This document shows, one piece after another, positions 62,179 to 64,000 of a stretch of 64,000 nt of DNA. This stretch comes from Chitinophaga nivalis (GTDB taxonomy: Bacteria > Bacteroidota > Bacteroidia > Chitinophagales > Chitinophagaceae): NCBI RefSeq assembly GCF_025989125.1, contig NZ_JAPDNR010000001.1, positions 3,950,301 to 4,014,300 on the forward strand, in the 5' to 3' direction. Position 1 is the first letter of the stretch, and the number at the start of each line of letters is the position of its first letter. The translations under genes were made by a program, and so were the position numbers. The notes beneath the pieces are model-generated. The model had not been told where the DNA came from. It saw only the letters and a list, made by a program, of their open reading frames with translations, and ran no database searches.

Positions 62179-62810
62179 GTTTTTTGTTTAAACCGGCGCA
62201 AAGATAAGGTACAAACCACTTTTCTGATCACTTGCAACTTTTTCAGTGGATGAAGGTATCGTTATATTTACCGGTGGTAGTTGCCGGTGGGCTGCTGGCT
62301 ATCGTGTTTTTTGCAGACCTTTTGTAAAAAGAGGTCCAGCTTCGCCTCCCCGGTCGCCACATAGACTGCTGCGTCACTGAAATTAAAATCCTGCCTTATA
62401 CCAATAAATAGTGGAAAACATTGAAATCAGATAATTATAGGAGGGGTTATCGCTTCCGGACGCAAAGGCGCACATATCCCCATGAACGCGGGGCATACAA
62501 AGCGCCTGGGGCGCTGATATTATTAAATGATCATAATTATTAAATAGCTATGACTTAATCTTAACAGGAAGGGATTAACTAAGACGAGATGTTTTAACAC
62601 CATTAAATTAACATTTTTTTGAACAATTAATTTGTTCTTTCTGTTCTCTAATATTGGCAAATTACTCAAGTGTTGATTTATTGATCAGCCCTAGCTATTC
62701 CAGAATAAACCAGATTCTTGTTTTTACTATTGAATAGGCCAGAATGGCCGATGGCTATTGCTATGTAAGTTTCTAAGCAGCAAACCAGTTACACAAATTC
62801 AAATCAGTGT
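62179..62810. other. Intergenic stretch of 632 bases
   Basis: There is a possible coding remnant on the minus strand at 62268-62435: GIRQDFNFSDAAVYVATGEA, then KLDLFLQKVCKKHDS, with no start codon. AGCGCC-TGG-GGCGCT forms a small hairpin near 62500. A palindrome-like dyad GAACAATTAATTTGTTC lies at 62621-62637. The AT-rich part from 62540 on should hold the promoter of the gene at 62811. No RNA gene is evident. Confidence 0.4.
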
Positions 62811-64000
62811 ATGCGGAAAAGATCTACTCCTAAAAGCATCGACTACGTCTTATCATTTCGCACATCCGAGAATTCCGGCCATGTACCTGGAATTACCCGG
62901 TATCTGCTGTGGCTATTACTGTTGCTATGTACAGGTTATACCAAACAGGCGTATGCACAATCGTACGGGTTTTCTTATTCGTACAGCAACAATAATATTG
63001 TACGGATAGACAATGTCACTGGTAACCTTACCAATATACATAATTTCGCTCCGGGACAGATTACGCAGGCTACTGCGCTGGCGACAGATCTGAATGATGA
63101 TCTGTATTTTACCGACAAAGAGGATCCGGGAGCGACATTGTATAAGTTCGTACCTAATCCGGCCCCGGCAATCGGAGGTACCTTGTCAACCATTGCAGCT
63201 GCCTTACCCGCTACATTTAATGATGTGAACAATGTAGCCAGAAGCCTGGTTTTTGGAAAGCTGGCTACCAATACAGCGGGAGAACTTTTTACCATCACTA
63301 ATTACAATGGAGGAAATACAGATAACCTGCCATCGAGGCCATATGTTATCAAATTAGATAAAAATACCGGCGCGATATTATCTGCGGATGTGATACCCGC
63401 TCCTCCTCCCGGGGTGATGGATATCACGGTATCCGGAGGAGACATCGACTTTAGTCCTTCGGGCCGGCTGTTTGTATGCGGAGGTTTTGGTTCTTCTGCC
63501 GTGCTATGGGAAGTTGATGCAGTTACGGCGGCTATCATTGCGTCTAAAACGGTGCCGATTCCGGGTTCTTCTTTTATTTCCGGGATTGGGTTTGATCTGC
63601 AGGGCAACCTGGTATGTGCGGCTTCCAATGTTGCTGCTATTGTACGCATCAATGCAAGCGAGTTTTTGGGCGTCAATTCATGGCCCAGTACCAGCGGGAG
63701 TATCCCTTTCACTTCTATTACTGTTTTAAACCCTGCACCAGGCGCCACTTTTGGTGATATGGGTTCTAATACTTTCAGAATAGTAGGTCGCGTATTTGAA
63801 GATGTGAACTATGGGGGAGGCGCCGGACGTCCGACTACTGCGGCAGGCGTTGCAGGCATAGGTAATGCACGTGTTGAAGTATATGATGCAGCAGGAAATC
63901 TGGAGAATTTTACCACCACCACACCGGATGGGTATTATGCCATCGGGTTAAATAATAATGGAACATATTATACCCGTGTTGCGAATGGAACCTTGCGTTC
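62811..64000 (+). CDS. Large secreted protein with propeller-like and SdrD-B-like domains (3' end outside window)
   Basis: An open frame from the ATG at 62811 to the window end, 396 codons. A long n-region precedes the signal helix (YLLWLLLLLCTGYTKQAYAQ, residues about 42-61). Residues 65-320 look like a beta-propeller (NIVRIDNVTGNLTNIHNFAP, DLYFTDKEDPGATLYKF, DIDFSPSGRLFVCGGFGSSA, GIGFDLQGNLVCAASN). From about 322 a Cna-B/SdrD-B-like domain begins (IVGRVFEDVNYGGGAGRPTT, GNARVEVYDAAGN, TTTPDGYYAIGL). Proteins of this kind in Bacteroidota usually end with DUF11 or CHU_C sorting domains, which would lie outside the window. Confidence 0.8.
   Translation, partial: MRKRSTPKSIDYVLSFRTSENSGHVPGITRYLLWLLLLLCTGYTKQAYAQSYGFSYSYSNNNIVRIDNVTGNLTNIHNFAPGQITQATALATDLNDDLYFTDKEDPGATLYKFVPNPAPAIGGTLSTIAAALPATFNDVNNVARSLVFGKLATNTAGELFTITNYNGGNTDNLPSRPYVIKLDKNTGAILSADVIPAPPPGVMDITVSGGDIDFSPSGRLFVCGGFGSSAVLWEVDAVTAAIIASKTVPIPGSSFISGIGFDLQGNLVCAASNVAAIVRINASEFLGVNSWPSTSGSIPFTSITVLNPAPGATFGDMGSNTFRIVGRVFEDVNYGGGAGRPTTAAGVAGIGNARVEVYDAAGNLENFTTTTPDGYYAIGLNNNGTYYTRVANGTLR

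Overview
The window looks like a chromosomal segment of a Bacteroidota bacterium, most likely Chitinophaga or a close relative. The evidence is a SusC/SusD pair under a FecI-type sigma factor and FecR anti-sigma factor, Cys-Lys-Lys lipoprotein signals, a type IX secretion C-terminal domain, DUF3667 and AraC proteins with seven-helix sensors, and an ImuA-ImuB-DnaE2 mutasome. This assignment is inferred from gene content only. I found no rRNA, tRNA or CRISPR array.

Layout. 1-2217 is an AT-richer AKR-SDR-AraC operon on the minus strand, cut by the window edge. 2400-5900 is a graveyard of mobile DNA: IS481 and IS3 transposase relics, an AraC fragment, a broken M57 protease lipoprotein gene, a GC-rich hairpin region that may be an old transfer origin, and a frameshifted mobC. 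6072-7879 holds a LuxR regulator divergent from two small membrane proteins. 8000-17945 is an outer-membrane uptake locus: sigma factor, FecR, SusC, SusD, a PqaA-like protein and a glycerophosphodiesterase-esterase fusion. 19347-30989 is one 3,880-residue secreted protein made mostly of about 30 DUF11 domains, 26 of them nearly identical 330-bp units. 31389-33751 has two unknown secreted proteins and an AraC regulator. 34513-37815 has a P450, an orphan lanthipeptide-like precursor, and a divergent HxlR regulator and hydrolase pair.

39132-53878 is the most coherent block. It contains a urease operon (ureA-B-C-E-F-G-D) that continues into hypA, hypB, a porin and nikR, and, divergent from it, a TonB receptor with a BtuCDF/FecBCD-type ABC transporter and an embedded methyltransferase. 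Together they look like nickel acquisition, insertion and sensing around urease. The urease alpha subunit begins with a twin-arginine signal peptide, which suggests that the folded nickel enzyme is exported; this is the most unusual observation in the window.

53875-60847 is a DNA-damage cassette. A LexA-like S24 repressor diverges from imuA-imuB-dnaE2-alkB, and two TGGCA-N7-TGCCA dyads lie in the shared promoter. The window ends with a cytoplasmic beta-propeller-like protein and the start of another large secreted protein.
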